The notes under the pieces were generated by a model that was not told the origin of the DNA, did no database searches, and saw only the letters and a list, made by a program, of their open reading frames with translations. The translations under genes were made by a program, and so were the position numbers. Positions 10,650-22,831 of a stretch of DNA of 64,000 nt are shown one piece after another. The first letter of the stretch is position 1; every line of letters begins with the position of its first letter. Source of the DNA: Lamellibrachia columna (Eukaryota; Annelida; Polychaeta; Sabellida; Siboglinidae); the NCBI GenBank assembly GCA_963662155.1, contig OY759274.1, positions 39,138,990 through 39,202,989 on the forward strand, written 5' to 3'.

Positions 10650-13600
10650 GTACTTGCCTAGGGCCTTGTTCTACGCTACCTGGCAGTGCTATGTATTCAA
10701 GATTAAGACGCTGACACTTGTCGGTGTACTTGCCTAGGGCCTTGTTCTACGCTACCTGGCAGTGCTATGTATTCAAGATTAAGACGCTGACACTTGTCGG
10801 TGTACTTGCCTAGGGCCTTGTTCTACGCTACCTGGCAGTGCTATGTATTTAAGATTAAGACGCTGACACTTGTCGATTTATTTACTTTGGGCCTTGTTCT
10901 ACGCTACCTGGCAGTGCTATGTATTCAAGATTAAGACGTTGACACTTGTCGATTTACTTGCTTTGGGCCTTGTTCTACGCTACCTGGCAGTGCTATGTAT
11001 TCAAGATTAAGACGCTGACACTTGTCGATTTACTTGCTTTGGGCCTTGTTCTACGCTACCTGGCAGTGCTATGTATTCAAGATTAAGACGCTGACACTTG
11101 TCGATTTACTTGCTTTGGGCCTTGTTCTACGCTACCTGGCAGTGCTATGTATTCAAGATTAAGACGCTGACACTTGTCGATTTACTTGTGTTGGGCCTTG
11201 TTCTACGCTACCTGGCAGTGCTATGTATTCAAGATTAAGACGCTGACACTTGTCGATTTACTTGCTTTGGGCCTTGTTCTACGCTACCTGGCAGTGCTAT
11301 GTAGTCAAGGTTAAGACGCTGACACTTGTCGGTGTACTTGCCTAGGGCCTTGCTCTACGTTACCTGGCAGTGCTATGTATTCAAGATTAAGACACCGACA
11401 CTTGTCGATTTACTTGCTTTGGGCCTTGTTCTACGCTACCTGGCAGTGCTATGTATTCAAGATTAAGACGCTGACACTTGTCGGTGTACTTGCCTAGGGC
11501 CTTGTTCTACGCTACCTGGCAGAGCTATGTATTCAAGATTAAGACGCTGACACTTGTCGGTGTACTTGCCTAGGGCCTTGTTCTACGCTACCTGGCAGTG
11601 CTATGTATTCAAGATTAAGACGCTGACACTTGTCGATTTACTTGCTTTGGGCCTTGTTCTACGCTACCTGGCAGTGCTATGTATTCAAGATTAAGACGCT
11701 GACACTTGTCGGTGTACTTGCCTAGGGCCTTGTTCTATGTTACCTGGCAGTGCTATGTATTCAAGATTAAGACACCGACACTTGTCGATTTACTTGCTTT
11801 GGGCCTTGTTCTACGCTACCTGGCAGTGCTATGTATTCAAGATTAAGACGCTGACACTTGTCGGTGTACTTGCCTAGGGCCTTGTTCTACGCTACCTGGC
11901 AATGCTATGTAATCAAGATTAAGACGCTGACACTTGTCGGTGTACTTGCCTAGGGCCTTGTTCTACGCTACCTGCCAGTGCTATGTATTCGAGATTAAGA
12001 CGCTGACACTTGTCGGTGTACTTGCCTAAGGCCTTGTTCTACGCTACCTGGCAGTGCTATGTATTCAAGATTAAGATGCTGACACTTGTCGGTGTACTTG
12101 CCTAGGGCCTTGTTCTACGCTACCTGGCAGTGCTATTTATTTAAGATTAAGACGCTGACACTTGTCGATTTACTTGCTTTGGGCCTTGTTCTACGCTACC
12201 TGGCAGTGCTATGTATTCAAAATTAAGACGTTGACACTTGTCGATTTACTTGCTTTGGGCCTTGTTCTACGCTACCTGGCAGTGCTATGTATTCAAGATT
12301 AAGACGCTGACACTTGTCGATTTACTTGCTTTGGGCCTTGTTCTACGCTACCTGGCAGTGCTATATATTCAAGATTAAGACGCTGACACTTGTCGATTTA
12401 CTTGCTTTGGGTCTTGTTCTACGCTACCTGGCAGTGCTATGCATTCAAGATTAAGAAGCCGACACTTGTCGATTTACTTACCTAGGGCCTTGTTCTACGT
12501 TACCTGGCAGTGCTATGTATTCAAGATTAAGACGCTGACACCTGTCGGTGTACTTGCCTAGGGCCTTGTTCTACGCTACCTGGCAGTGCTCTGTATTCAA
12601 GATTAAGACGCTGACACATGTCGATTTACTTGCTTTGGGCCTTCTTCTACGCTACCTGGCAGTGCTATGTATTCAAGATTAAGACGCCGACACTTGTCGA
12701 TTTACTTGCTTTGGGCTTTGTTCTACGCTACCTGGCAGTGCTATGTATTCAAGATTAAGACGCTGACACTTGTCGGTGTACTTGCCTAGGGCCTTGTTCT
12801 ACGCTACCTGGCAGTGCTATGTATTCAAGATTAAGACGCTGACACTTGTCGATTTACTTGCTTTGGGCCTTGTTCTACGCTACCTGGCAGTGCTATGTAT
12901 TCAAGATTAAGACGCTGACACTTGTCGGTGTACTTGCCTAGGGCCTTGTTCTACGTTACCTGGCAGTGCTATGTATTCAAGATTAAGACACCGACACTTG
13001 TCGATTTACTTGCTTTGGGCCTTGTTCTACGCTACCTGGCAGTGCTATGTATTCAAGATTAAGACGCTGACACTTGTCGGTGTACTTGCCTAGGGCCTTG
13101 TTCTACGCTACCTGGCAATGCTATGTAATCAAGATTAAGACGCTGACACTTGTCGGTGTACTTGCCTAGGGCCTTGTTCTACGCTACCTGCCAGTGCTAT
13201 GTATTCGAGATTAAGACGCTGACACTTGTCGGTGTACTTGCCTAGGGCCTTTTTCTACGCTACCTGGCAGTGCTATGTATTCAAGATTAAGACGCTGACA
13301 CTTGTCGGTGTACTTGCCTAGGGCCTTGTTCTACGCTACCTGGCAGTGCTATGTATTTAAGATTAAGACGCTGACACTTGTCGATTTATTTGCTTTGTGC
13401 CTTGTTCTACACTACCTGGCAGTGCTATGTATTCAAGATTAAGACGTTGACACTTGTCGATTTACTTGCTTTGGGCCTTGTTCTACGCTTCCTGGCAGTG
13501 CTATGTATTCAAGATTAAGACGCTGACACTTGTCGATTTACTTGCTTTGGGCCTTGTTCTACGCTACCTGGCAGTGCTATGTATTCAAGATTAAGACGCT

Positions 13601-15103
13601 GACACTTGTCGGTGTACTTGCCTAGGGGCTTGTTCTACGTTACCTGGGAGTGCTATGTATTCAAGATTAAGACGCTGACACTTGTCGGTTTACTTGCTTT
13701 GGGCTTTGTTCTACGCTACCTGGCAGTGCTATGTATTCAAGATTAAGACGCTGACACTTGTCGATTTACTAGTGTTGGGCCTTGTTCTACGCTACCTGGC
13801 AGTGCTATGTATTCAAGATTAAGACGCTGACACTTGTCGGTGTACTTGCCTAGGGGCTTGTTCTACGTTACCTGGCAGTGCTATGTATTCAAGATTAAGA
13901 CGCTGACACTTGTCGGTTTACTTGCTTTGGGCCTTGTTCTACGCTACCTGGCAGTGCTATGCATTCAAGATTAAGAAGCCGACACTTGTCGATTTACTTG
14001 CCTAGGGCCTTGTTCTACGTTACCTGGCAGTGCTATGTATTCAAGATTAAGACGCTGACACTTGTCGGTGTACTTGCCTAGGGCCTTGTTCTACGCTACC
14101 TGGCAGTGCTCTGTATTCAAGATTAAGACGCTGACACTTGTCGATTTACTTGCTTTGGGCCTTGTTCTACGCTACCTGGCAGTGCTATGTATTCAAGATT
14201 AAGACGCCGACACTTGTCGATTTACTTGCTTTGGGCTTTGTTCTACGCTACCTGGCAGTGCTATGTATTCAAGATTAAGACGCTGTCACTTGTCGGTGTA
14301 CTTGCCTAGGGCCTTTTTCTACGCTACCTGGCAGTGCTATGTATTCAAGATTAAGACGCTGACACTTGTCGGTGTACTTGCCTAGGGCCTTGTTCTACGT
14401 TACCTGGCAGTGCTATGTATTCAAGATTAAGACACCGACACTTGTCGATTTACTTGCATTGGGCCTTGTTCTACGCTACCTGGCAGTGCTATGTATTCAA
14501 GATTAAGACGCTGACACTTGTCGGTGTACTTGCCTAAGGCCTTGTTCTACGCTACCTGGCAGTGCTATGTATTCAAGACTAAGACGCTGACACTTGTCGG
14601 TGTACTTGCCTAGGGCCTTGTTCTACGCTACCTGGCAGTGCTATGTATTCAAGATTAAGATGCTGACACTTGTCGGTGTACTTGCCTAGGGCCTTGTTCT
14701 ACGCTACCTGGCAGTGCTATGTATTTAAGATTAAGACGCTGACACTTGTCGATTTACTTGCTTTGGGTCTTGTTCTACGCTACCTGGCAGTGCTATGTAT
14801 TCAAGATTAAGACGCTGACACTTGTCGGTGTACTTGCTTTGGGCCTTGTTCTACGCTACCTGGCAGTGCTATGTATTCAAGATTAAGACGCTGACACTTG
14901 TCGGTGTACTTGCCTAGGGCCTTGTTCTACGTTACCTGGCAGTGCTATGTTTTCAAGATTAAGACGCTGACACTTGTCGATGTACTTGCCTAGGGCCTTG
15001 TTCTACGTTACCTGGCAGTGCTATGTATTCAAGATTAAGACGCTGACACTTGTCGGTGTACTTGCCTAGGGCCTTGTTCTACGTTACCTGGCAGTGCTAT
15101 GTA
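10650..15103 (+). repeat. 76-bp satellite array, main part
   Basis: About 58.5 further monomers of the 76-bp satellite, mostly well over 90% alike by eye. Diagnostic variants recur at fixed distances. The ctgccagtgctatgtattcg variant at 11972 and 13188 is 1216 bp apart (16 monomers). The tatgcattcaag...agaagcc variant (12440/13960) and the gctctgtattc variant (12588/14108) are each 1520 bp apart (20 monomers). So multi-monomer segments have been duplicated. Each monomer carries a short dyad around cgacacttgtcg. No spacers, genes or tRNA-like boxes are seen. Confidence 0.97.
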
Positions 15104-15548
15104 ACTTATACATACGGATAATCAACCTAAATACGGTAGGCCATGTTTATTTTAAGCTTTGCTGCATGTGGCCTTGCGTGCGGTAACCCCATGGTGGTAA
15201 CCCCGTGCTGGTAACCCCGTGCTGGTAACCCCGTGCTAGTAACACTCGGCATGTTACCCAGAACAGCTAAGGCCTACTCGGCGTGTTCTCAATGTAATTG
15301 CACGATGACTTTTAGGGCACTCCATGCCATGTTGTTGAGCAGCAGCGTGTGTATCTTATATTACCTGGCACACATTCTATTGCACATTTTAGAGTCACGT
15401 TTGTTCAAATGCAGAAGGACTGTTTCGGTGATATTTATTCATTCGAACATATTTTTAAAGACGTGTTATTTTATTCGGAGAGAGGAAGTAGATGCCATGA
15501 AAACAAACTATGTAGACGTTTGACGGAGAATAAGTCAGTTAAGTGTGT

Positions 15549-15893
15549 GATACAAGGTTGACCACCTAGGTCTCGTTCTTACCCACTGTCACCACTCCAT
15601 TCTGTTCCCGTGAAGCACCAGCTGGCAACCTGCGTCAGTATCGAGATTATACACCTACATTTGTTTGCCTTATATAGCTTCTCAGTCTGACAACTGTGTC
15701 AATACAATCAAAGTTAAATGCGTGTAAACAATTATAAGTAGTTACCAACGTGAACAAACTGAACAACTAACGGAAATATTAAACTACGTGAACAAAAACT
15801 TCAAACGTCAGCGATATCATAATCAACTCATTTCAGAGCAAACAATTAAAAACTAGACACTACATACAATTATGCCACTACCATTATTATGTA

Positions 15894-15985
<92 letters not shown>
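15549..15985. other. Segment present only in block copy 1
   Basis: Copies 2 and 3 go straight from gtgtatgata to a short (AT)n, whereas copy 1 has this extra sequence. It begins tgatacaaggttgacc, and a near-identical tgatacaaggtctgacc follows its right end (~15999). Its part at 15580-15710 resembles 53225-53345, the empty form of the site where a MITE is inserted there. It is either an insertion in copy 1 or a direct-repeat-mediated deletion in the ancestor of copies 2 and 3. Confidence 0.6.
15893..15984. repeat. (AT)n microsatellite
   Basis: About 45 TA units; this is the source of the (IY)n shadow frames on both strands. Confidence 0.97.
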
Positions 15986-15986
<1 letters not shown>

Positions 15987-17129
15987 ATGTTAAATTATTG
16001 ATACAAGGTCTGACCACCAATTGCAACCAAGATGATCCTTTAATACATGATCTTAATTCATTTCCACCTGGTATCTCCACCAAAATGACATTTTTGCCAC
16101 AGTTTGTTTCCCAGATACCATGTTACATAACATTGAAAGATCGACATAATTCCCCAAAAGATAATATTCACAACGATTCTAATATGTCGTCATAATCCCG
16201 TACCCTATGGGGCTTTTGACCTACAGGGTTTTTGACCGGGGAATCGTTTCGACCCAGGGGGATTGACCTGCATTTATTTTACCGTTTCCCATTCTATGTC
16301 CATGTTGTGGATATGAAAGGAAAAAATCCAAGCTTTAGCTAAGCAAAGGGACAAAGGTCCTAATAGGTTTTGGTCCAGGTGGCACGAGTCCAGTTGGCAA
16401 TTGTCCAAAAGGCTGTTGTCCCGGACCCATGAATTATATGTGACACCGGCTGGTCGATTATCAATGGCGATAATAGCCGCGGGAACCCATGCACTTGGCG
16501 TTGTCCAAGGAGGCTATTGACGTAATCTAAGGTGACCCTTTTAAGGCAGATCCCCTAAAGCTAAGAAGATATCATAGTGATGCACGCACTGATGTGTCTA
16601 GGATCTCGCAAAGGACCAAAGGGTGGCGGTGACGCAACATAGTAGATAAGAAATAAAAAAGCTAAACCGGAGAGGGCGATCGTGGCCTAATGCCCCCTCT
16701 TAAATACGCCACGAAAGCACAGGTTCGACGTTAATAAAATGACACCTGATTGCTTTTTAAAAAAATGACACTAATAATATATTTTCATTCAAAAAGAGTA
16801 TTTGTAACATCAAACTACAAAAAGTGAAAGATTTAATTAAAGGATTTTGGGTTATGTTTTGAGGTTTTATGCATTGAGAGGTTATGTCAGTGGGGGGTTA
16901 TGTCCTACATAGGCCCAGTGCGGAGGGTGACTTTAGTAGCGAGGTTCCATTACAGTCGAACACGTAGTTTAATATTTCCAAAAACAACAATAGTCATTAA
17001 CTGAAGCATCGTACTTGCCTTCTGGCAAGTTCAGGCAGTGACCAGGAAACTTCGGAAAGCAATAAAGAAGCTTGACCCCAGTCATCTAATGTGGACTACA
17101 TTTTTGGCGGCGGAGTAGATTTTACAATA

Positions 17130-18472
17130 AAACACAGCTACCGGGTCTTCTCGAGAAAGTAGCTGAACACCGTTTGAAAGACCATCTGAACCTCAACAAT
17201 CTACACGATATTAATCAGACAGCATACAGAAGTAACCACTCGACTGAGACAGCTTTACTAAGAGTCCAGCATGACATCGCAGAAGCTCTCGATCGGAAAC
17301 GTATAGTGACATTGGTCATGCTAGATCTGTCGAGTGAATTTGACGTCATCGACCATGACATAATGATCACGCGTTTTCGACATTCATTTGATCTTACTAC
17401 TGAAGCCCTGGATTGGATGAGGTCATACATCAGCCAGAAATGGAACGTCGGCTGACAGACATCTACGTCGCGGCGTCCCACAAGGATCGGTGCTGGGCCC
17501 GAAGACTTACTGCATGTACACCACGCCAATTGGTGACATAGTGAAATAGCAAAATTTGAACTACCATTGCTATGCAGACAACACACAGATTATATTTCTC
17601 CACCAAGCCTGACGAGAACTGTGGTGATGTATCGGCGGTCATTGAAGCGTGTGTGGTGGATGTCGGTGCGTGGATGAGCAGGAATATACTATAACTGAAC
17701 CGAGAAAAAGTGATGAAACTGATTCTCATCTTCTCATCCAATCACCAACTACCCAAGATGAGCAACGCGTCTCTCACGATCGGAGGCAGACAAGTCAAAG
17801 CGGTACCATTTGTGAGACATCTCGGTGTTACACTAGACAGCGGGCTGACCATAGAGAAACAGGTGTTATACTAGTCAGCGGGCTGACCATAGAGAAACAG
17901 GTGTTATACTAGACAGCGGGCTGACCATAGAGAAACAGGTGTTATACTAGTCAGCGGGCTGACCATAGAGAAACAGGTGTTATACTAGTCAGCGGGCTGA
18001 CCATAGAGAAACAGGTGTTATACTAGACAGCGGGCTGACCATAGAGAAACAGGTGTTACACTAGACAGCGGGCTGACCATAGAGAAACAGGTGTTATACT
18101 AGACAGCGGGCTGACCATAGAGAAACAGGTGTTATACTAGACAGCGGGCTGACCATAGAGAAACAGGTGTTATACTAGTCAGCGGGCTGACCATAGAGAA
18201 ACAGGTGTTATACTAGTCAGCGGGCTGACCATAGAGAAACAGGTGTTATACTAGACAGCGGGCTGACCATAGAGAAACAGGTGTTACACTAGACAGCGGG
18301 CTGACCATAGAGAAACAGGTGTTATACTAGACAGCGGGCTGACCATAGAGAAACAGGTGTTATACTAGACAGCGGGCTGACCATAGAGAAACAGGTGAAC
18401 GCAATATCGAAATCATGTTTCAACCATATCCGAAACATCGGCCACGTCAAACAATGCATCACTGACGACGCA
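17130..18472 (+). pseudogene. Reverse-transcriptase pseudogene (CR1/L2-like), block copy 1
   Basis: This is the palm and thumb region of a non-LTR reverse transcriptase. The order is LEKVAEHRLKDHL, then AYRSNHSTETALLRV, then motif A as LDLSSEFDVIDH (17321-17352), a stop at 17453 and a frameshift. The second frame has GVPQGSVLGP and motif C as YADN (17571). The second catalytic aspartate of YADD is therefore replaced by asparagine. Further on come LGVTLDSGLTIEKQ and VNAISKSCFNHIRNIG. Several stops and a frameshift make it dead. Codons around LGVTLDSGLTIEKQ have expanded into the 38-bp minisatellite at 17825-18394. Endonuclease and 5' parts are absent, as in a 5'-truncated copy. Confidence 0.88.
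17825..18394 (+). repeat. 38-bp minisatellite within the RT pseudogene, 15 units
   Basis: Exactly 15 units of 38 bp (570 bp), built from gtgttacactagacagc and gggctgaccatagagaaac segments. They differ mainly in ttatac/ttacac and tagac/tagtc. The unit is a piece of RT coding sequence, but 38 is not a multiple of three, so it breaks the frame. The homologous site has two units in copies 2 and 3. Confidence 0.97.
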
Positions 18473-19268
18473 AGATTCTGATCCAGGCGCATTTCCTCTA
18501 CAAACCGTATTAGGTCTTTGTACACATAACAGACGATCCTCCCATTAGTGACACGTGGATATACTACCAACCAGAAACTAGAAATATAAGCATGTGCGCA
18601 GCAGAAGTGTCGTAATTTGCTAATGTGCCCTTTTTTAGTTCATAAACTGTTTATTCCAGACGGTTGCGAGAACGACAAATGGTGGCGCCACACCACGGAG
18701 CCTGGATAATCGAAGCTATGTTTCGTGATGACGTGCGTGTAAGCCGTGGCGCCATCTTCCGATCAATCCTTTCAGAACTACGTTACCAGTTCATGTACGA
18801 GGTGTGATAGACAGTATTAGACACACTGAGACGAATGCAGTGCTGAGTGGCACGTGTATAAGATAAGCCTACTACAAATAGGTTAAACGTCAGCGCACAT
18901 GATCGATTTCAAATTGGTCTCTATGCAAGCCCTGCACTAAAACAGAAAATCGTCTCTATTCCACGTGATGTCTTAGTTATGTGGAAATATTTTTTAGACC
19001 CGTATTTATTCGACCTCTATCCAACAACAGGAAGTCGTGGTGCTTCACAGCAGTGTTCCAAGTGCAGCAATGCCTTGCTGGCAGTTAATGACAACACTAC
19101 ATATATAATTCCTTATTTCCTGTAAATAAGTCGTGTTTATCATAATAATATCATAATAGGCCGAAGTTAGGCCTATTAGGGCAGCACATTTAAATTCTCC
19201 AATAGCTCGACCGCCGAGAGTGGCTCCGCGGTGGTTGGACTTCCGAGAGTGGCTCCCCTAAGGCTAGA
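18473..19268. other. Non-coding interval
   Basis: Contains the motif tggcgccacaccacggagcc followed by tggataatcga (about 18679-18712), also found at 54329-54362. It ends with gagagtggctcc-type short repeats (19203-19262). Equivalents are 29893-30713 and 41428-42244. No gene is recognised. Confidence 0.55.
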
Positions 19269-19700
19269 GGGATCATGCCTCAGTTAGAATTCCCGAATGT
19301 AGGGCACAGTAATTTTAGATATGCGTAATTTAAAAAAAATCATATCATCTGACATAACTGCATTTGAGCAGACACATTGGCAAGTTTGCTGGTAGAACAT
19401 GTTGGCAGTGTAACTGTGGATTTTTGGATGATTTCAATAGGTGGAAGAATTTTGGAAAAAAATTTCGCCACAAGGCGCGTGTGCGTAGTACTTTATGCAG
19501 AAATTGGTAAACACTGACGGGTATGGCAAGTGAAAAGAGTTAGAAATATGTGATTTTTAGTAAATTCGACCAGTATGAGATGAGATAATGACAACTGCAG
19601 GTAAGAAGTTTCAGAATTTTTTATGGTTTCGTTTTCTTATAATCGTGCAAAACATTAACATGGTCACCAAATAGGTACCCTGGCAACGGAAATGCGGTAG
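19269..19700. repeat. Internal repeat R, first member (block copy 1)
   Basis: A ~430-bp unit running from ggatcatgcctcagttaga through gagcagacacattggcaag, cgccacaaggcgcgtgtgcg and tgacgggtatggca to a Y-rich ttttcttataatcgtgcaaa. The same unit recurs at 21347 and 22338, so each block contains three diverged members. Confidence 0.8.
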
Positions 19701-21346
19701 CCATCTAACAGTCATGGAGGAGTGTTTTTTTCTCTCAAAAATATACTGATAAAATGCATGAAAACGTGTGTATGTCACCAAACAATGAGTGTGTACTGTG
19801 GACAGGCTGCACAAAAGGAAGAATGGTTAAATTTTGAGTTATTAATTGTCGACTCAGATGTGGCTACAGTCGTGTAGTGACAGTGTATAGGCTCAGTTAC
19901 ATGCTCCAACATAGAATCACACGAATACATCAAAACGGCTGCTAACTTGCCTCATGTTGCGTGCGTATGACGTAGAACATTGTCTATATTAGGCTAATTA
20001 ATATTATATTATTATATATATTTTATTGATTCCATTTAGTCAACAAGAGCATTACTTGTTAAGTGCCGCTATTATTTAAACTTTGTAACTGTCTCCTTTA
20101 AGAGGTATCCTATAACAGATCTACTATATATAAAACATTTCAAATAAATGTACATTTTAATGTTGTGCTATAACGTTTGATGTGCATTAGCTGATGTGTT
20201 ACGCTATTTGATGTAAGGTATTTATTTGCAAATAAACACCTTTTTATTTTTGTGTGTTAAAATTGCCCGAAAGAGCTCATGGTAAGCTGAAAGCTTAAAA
20301 TAAGCACATTTTTGTATGAGAAATCAAAGTTAATTTTCAAAAATGTATATTCACCACATCTCAGTACCCATTGCATGTTGTGTGCAGTTCTTTGTAAGTT
20401 TGCGTACACAAGGAGATGAAGGTATGCAAGCCTAACCGTAACTAACCCCATCTCTAGCTAACCCGATCCCTAGCTAAACCCATCTCTATAGCTAACCCCT
20501 TCCCTAGCTAACCCTAACCATGAACTGGTTTACAGAAGATATATCCATTCCTATAGACACAGATTCATAGGAAAAGTGAATAGTTTTTTGGAAAAACGCA
20601 GAGAGTAACAATCACGACTAGCATAGGATGCCAGAATGGAAATTTGGTCAAAATTAGGGGGTATGGCACTAGTTTGTGAGGGAGCAGGTAGCTATTTTGC
20701 ACCAGAATAGTCATTGGTAATATTTGTTATGTGGCCTAGTGCACTGGTAATATTGTGTAACAAAATTGGACAGAATAGTTGTATGTTAGTAGTGTCACAG
20801 CCACTGGAAGCATTGCGTAGTTCAGCATTTTCAAACGTCGCCGCAACGGGTATCTGGTCATGTGATACCCTTTTATGGTGACGTATCCAAATCAAGCAGT
20901 ACGCCATGTAACCTATCAAATAGAAGCATGAAAGCAGTCACATAAACAATACAATTTAACAAGTCTGACACATTGGAATTAACTCAAAATATAGTTAAAC
21001 GTGACAAATTGTCACTTTTCTGGCAAAGTTGCGCCATATTTGGTTAAAAATCAAGCAATTATATAAATATTAATTTGAAAATAAATAGTTGGTATATTTA
21101 AAGAGACAGTAAGTTGGTTTCATTGGTTCGCAATGCTCTAAAAATCTAGTGTACATGGTCTATGATTTATCAAGTGTCAAAATTGATCTATAATTAAATT
21201 ATGTGACTGGTATTGTTTTGATTTGGCTGCGAAACAAATGATAATGACGTGACAAGCAGCAGTGTCTCATAATTGGTTTAAATATACATTGTGTCGCAAC
21301 TAGACATAAAATTGCACACTTTCTCAGAAAAAAAGCTTCCCTATTT
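19701..21346. other. Non-coding interval with CTAACCC-type repeats
   Basis: AT-rich. At 20431-20521 there is a degenerate run of ctaaccc/agctaaccc units resembling the complement of TTAGGG telomere repeats, but irregular. No gene is recognised. Equivalents: 31140-32841 and 42660-44381. Confidence 0.55.
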
Positions 21347-21785
21347 GGGATCATGCCTCAGTTAGACTCCCTGCCTCAGTTAGACTTCACGAATATAGGG
21401 CACAGTAATTTCAGATATGCGTAATTTAAAAAAAAATCATATAATCTGACATAACTGCATTTGAGCAGACACATTGGCAAGTTTGCTGGTAGAACATGTT
21501 GTTAGTGTAAATGTGGATTTTTTTATTATTTCAATAGACGGAAGGATTTTTGGCAAGTTTTTCGCCACAAGGCGCGTGTGCGTAGTAATTTATGCAGAAA
21601 TTGGTAAACATTGACGGGTATGGCACGTTCAGGCATTTTAAAAGAGTTATAAATGTGTGATTTTTACTACACTCAACCAGCATGTCAACAAGATGATGAC
21701 AACTGCAAGTAAGAAGTTTAAGAATTTTTGGTTGTCTCGTTTTCTTATAATCATGCAAAACGTTAACATCGTCACCAATGGGAAA
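21347..21785. repeat. Internal repeat R, second member (block copy 1)
   Basis: Aligns with 19269-19700 and 22338-22800. It is followed by tandem gagagcggctcc/gagagcaactcc units (about 21843-21945). From there to 22337 an imperfect hairpin (atatccggtggtttgac ... cggatat) is visible. Confidence 0.8.
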
Positions 21786-22337
21786 CGTAACAGTAGGCTG
21801 GACCCTAGATTGTCGTGTGCAGCTCTCCGATGGTTGTACCGCCGAGAGCGGCTCCAAGGTGGTCCTACCGTCGAGAGCAACTCCCCGGTGGCCGGACCAC
21901 CGAGAGCCGTTCCCCGTTGGCCATTCAGTTGAGAGTGGCTACTCTGTGGTTTAACTGCGAAATAGTATATCCGGTGGTTTGACCACGTAGCCGGATCTGC
22001 GAAAGTTAAACCGAGGAGCGGATATATTAACTATTATTATATTTACTTAACTTATTATAATATAATGCAATTAACTATTTACTCATATTGTAAGCCATTG
22101 TGAGTATATAGTCGTTCTCGTTGTATCTGCAAGATGCAACTTTCGCAAAAAAGCTCACAATATCTGTGTAATGTCGTTATGCGGTGTCGGTCACGAAGTT
22201 GCGTAGATTATTTTTTGATAACGGATGACGTTTTACGCTCCGGGTGCTAGATGGTTGCGCGTTTCAAATATCTGGCATTTGCCAGGGAAGTCCAAACGCA
22301 AAGAGCGTTATAGGATCGATTGCAGTACAACACTGTT

Positions 22338-22800
22338 GGGACCACGCCTCAGTTAGACTTCCCGATGTGTTACGAATGTAGGGCACAGTAATTTTAGATG
22401 TGTAATTTTCAAAACATCATATCATCTGACATAACAGCATTTGAGCAGACACATTGGCAAGTTTGCTGATAGAACATGTTGGCAGTGTAACTATGGATTT
22501 TCAGATGGTTTCAGTAGGCGGAAGGATTTTTGGCAATTTTTTCGCCACAAGGCGCGTATGCGTAGTAATTTATGCAGAAATCGGTAAACATTGACGGGTA
22601 TGGCATATTCAGGCATTTTAAGAGAGTTAGAAATATGTGATTTTGACTAAACTCGACCAGCATGACAATGAGATGACATGACATGACATGACATGACAAT
22701 GAGATGATGGTAATGGCAGGTACGAAGTTTCAGAATTTTTGATGGTCTCGTTCTCTTATAATCGTGCAAAACATGGTCACCAATGGTAAAAGTAACGGTA
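22338..22800. repeat. Internal repeat R, third member (block copy 1)
   Basis: Third member of the R family. It contains a (gacat)n pentanucleotide run at 22671-22698 that has different lengths in the three block copies: longer in copy 2 at 34147-34188, absent in copy 3. Confidence 0.8.
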
Positions 22801-22831
22801 GGCTGAACCCTGTTGCCGCCCCCATTATCAT

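Larger units (their letters stand above)
15104..17129. other. Non-coding start of block copy 1
   Basis: Contains four 14-bp ggtaaccccgtgct-type units (15183-15240) and the private segment with the (AT)n tract. A stretch at about 16200-16560 (ggggcttttgacctacagg, gggacaaaggtcctaatagg) has the look of an old MITE, but no ends can be defined. The equivalents are 27410-29040 and 38942-40573. No gene is seen. Confidence 0.6.

Noticed and set aside
8793..15103. CRISPR array or tRNA/rRNA cluster
   Set aside because: Monomers are contiguous with no spacers, show no RNA gene boxes, and the DNA is eukaryotic. It is a satellite.
15853..16195. (IY)n frames at 15853-16195 and at 49720-50303
   Set aside because: Products of (AT)n tracts. 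The part of the minus-strand frame beyond 50155 is the RTE-like pseudogene and is annotated as such.
17130..18472. A functional or domesticated reverse transcriptase
   Set aside because: A stop, a frameshift, YADN instead of YADD and a 15-unit 38-bp insertion are present. The copies share most lesions.
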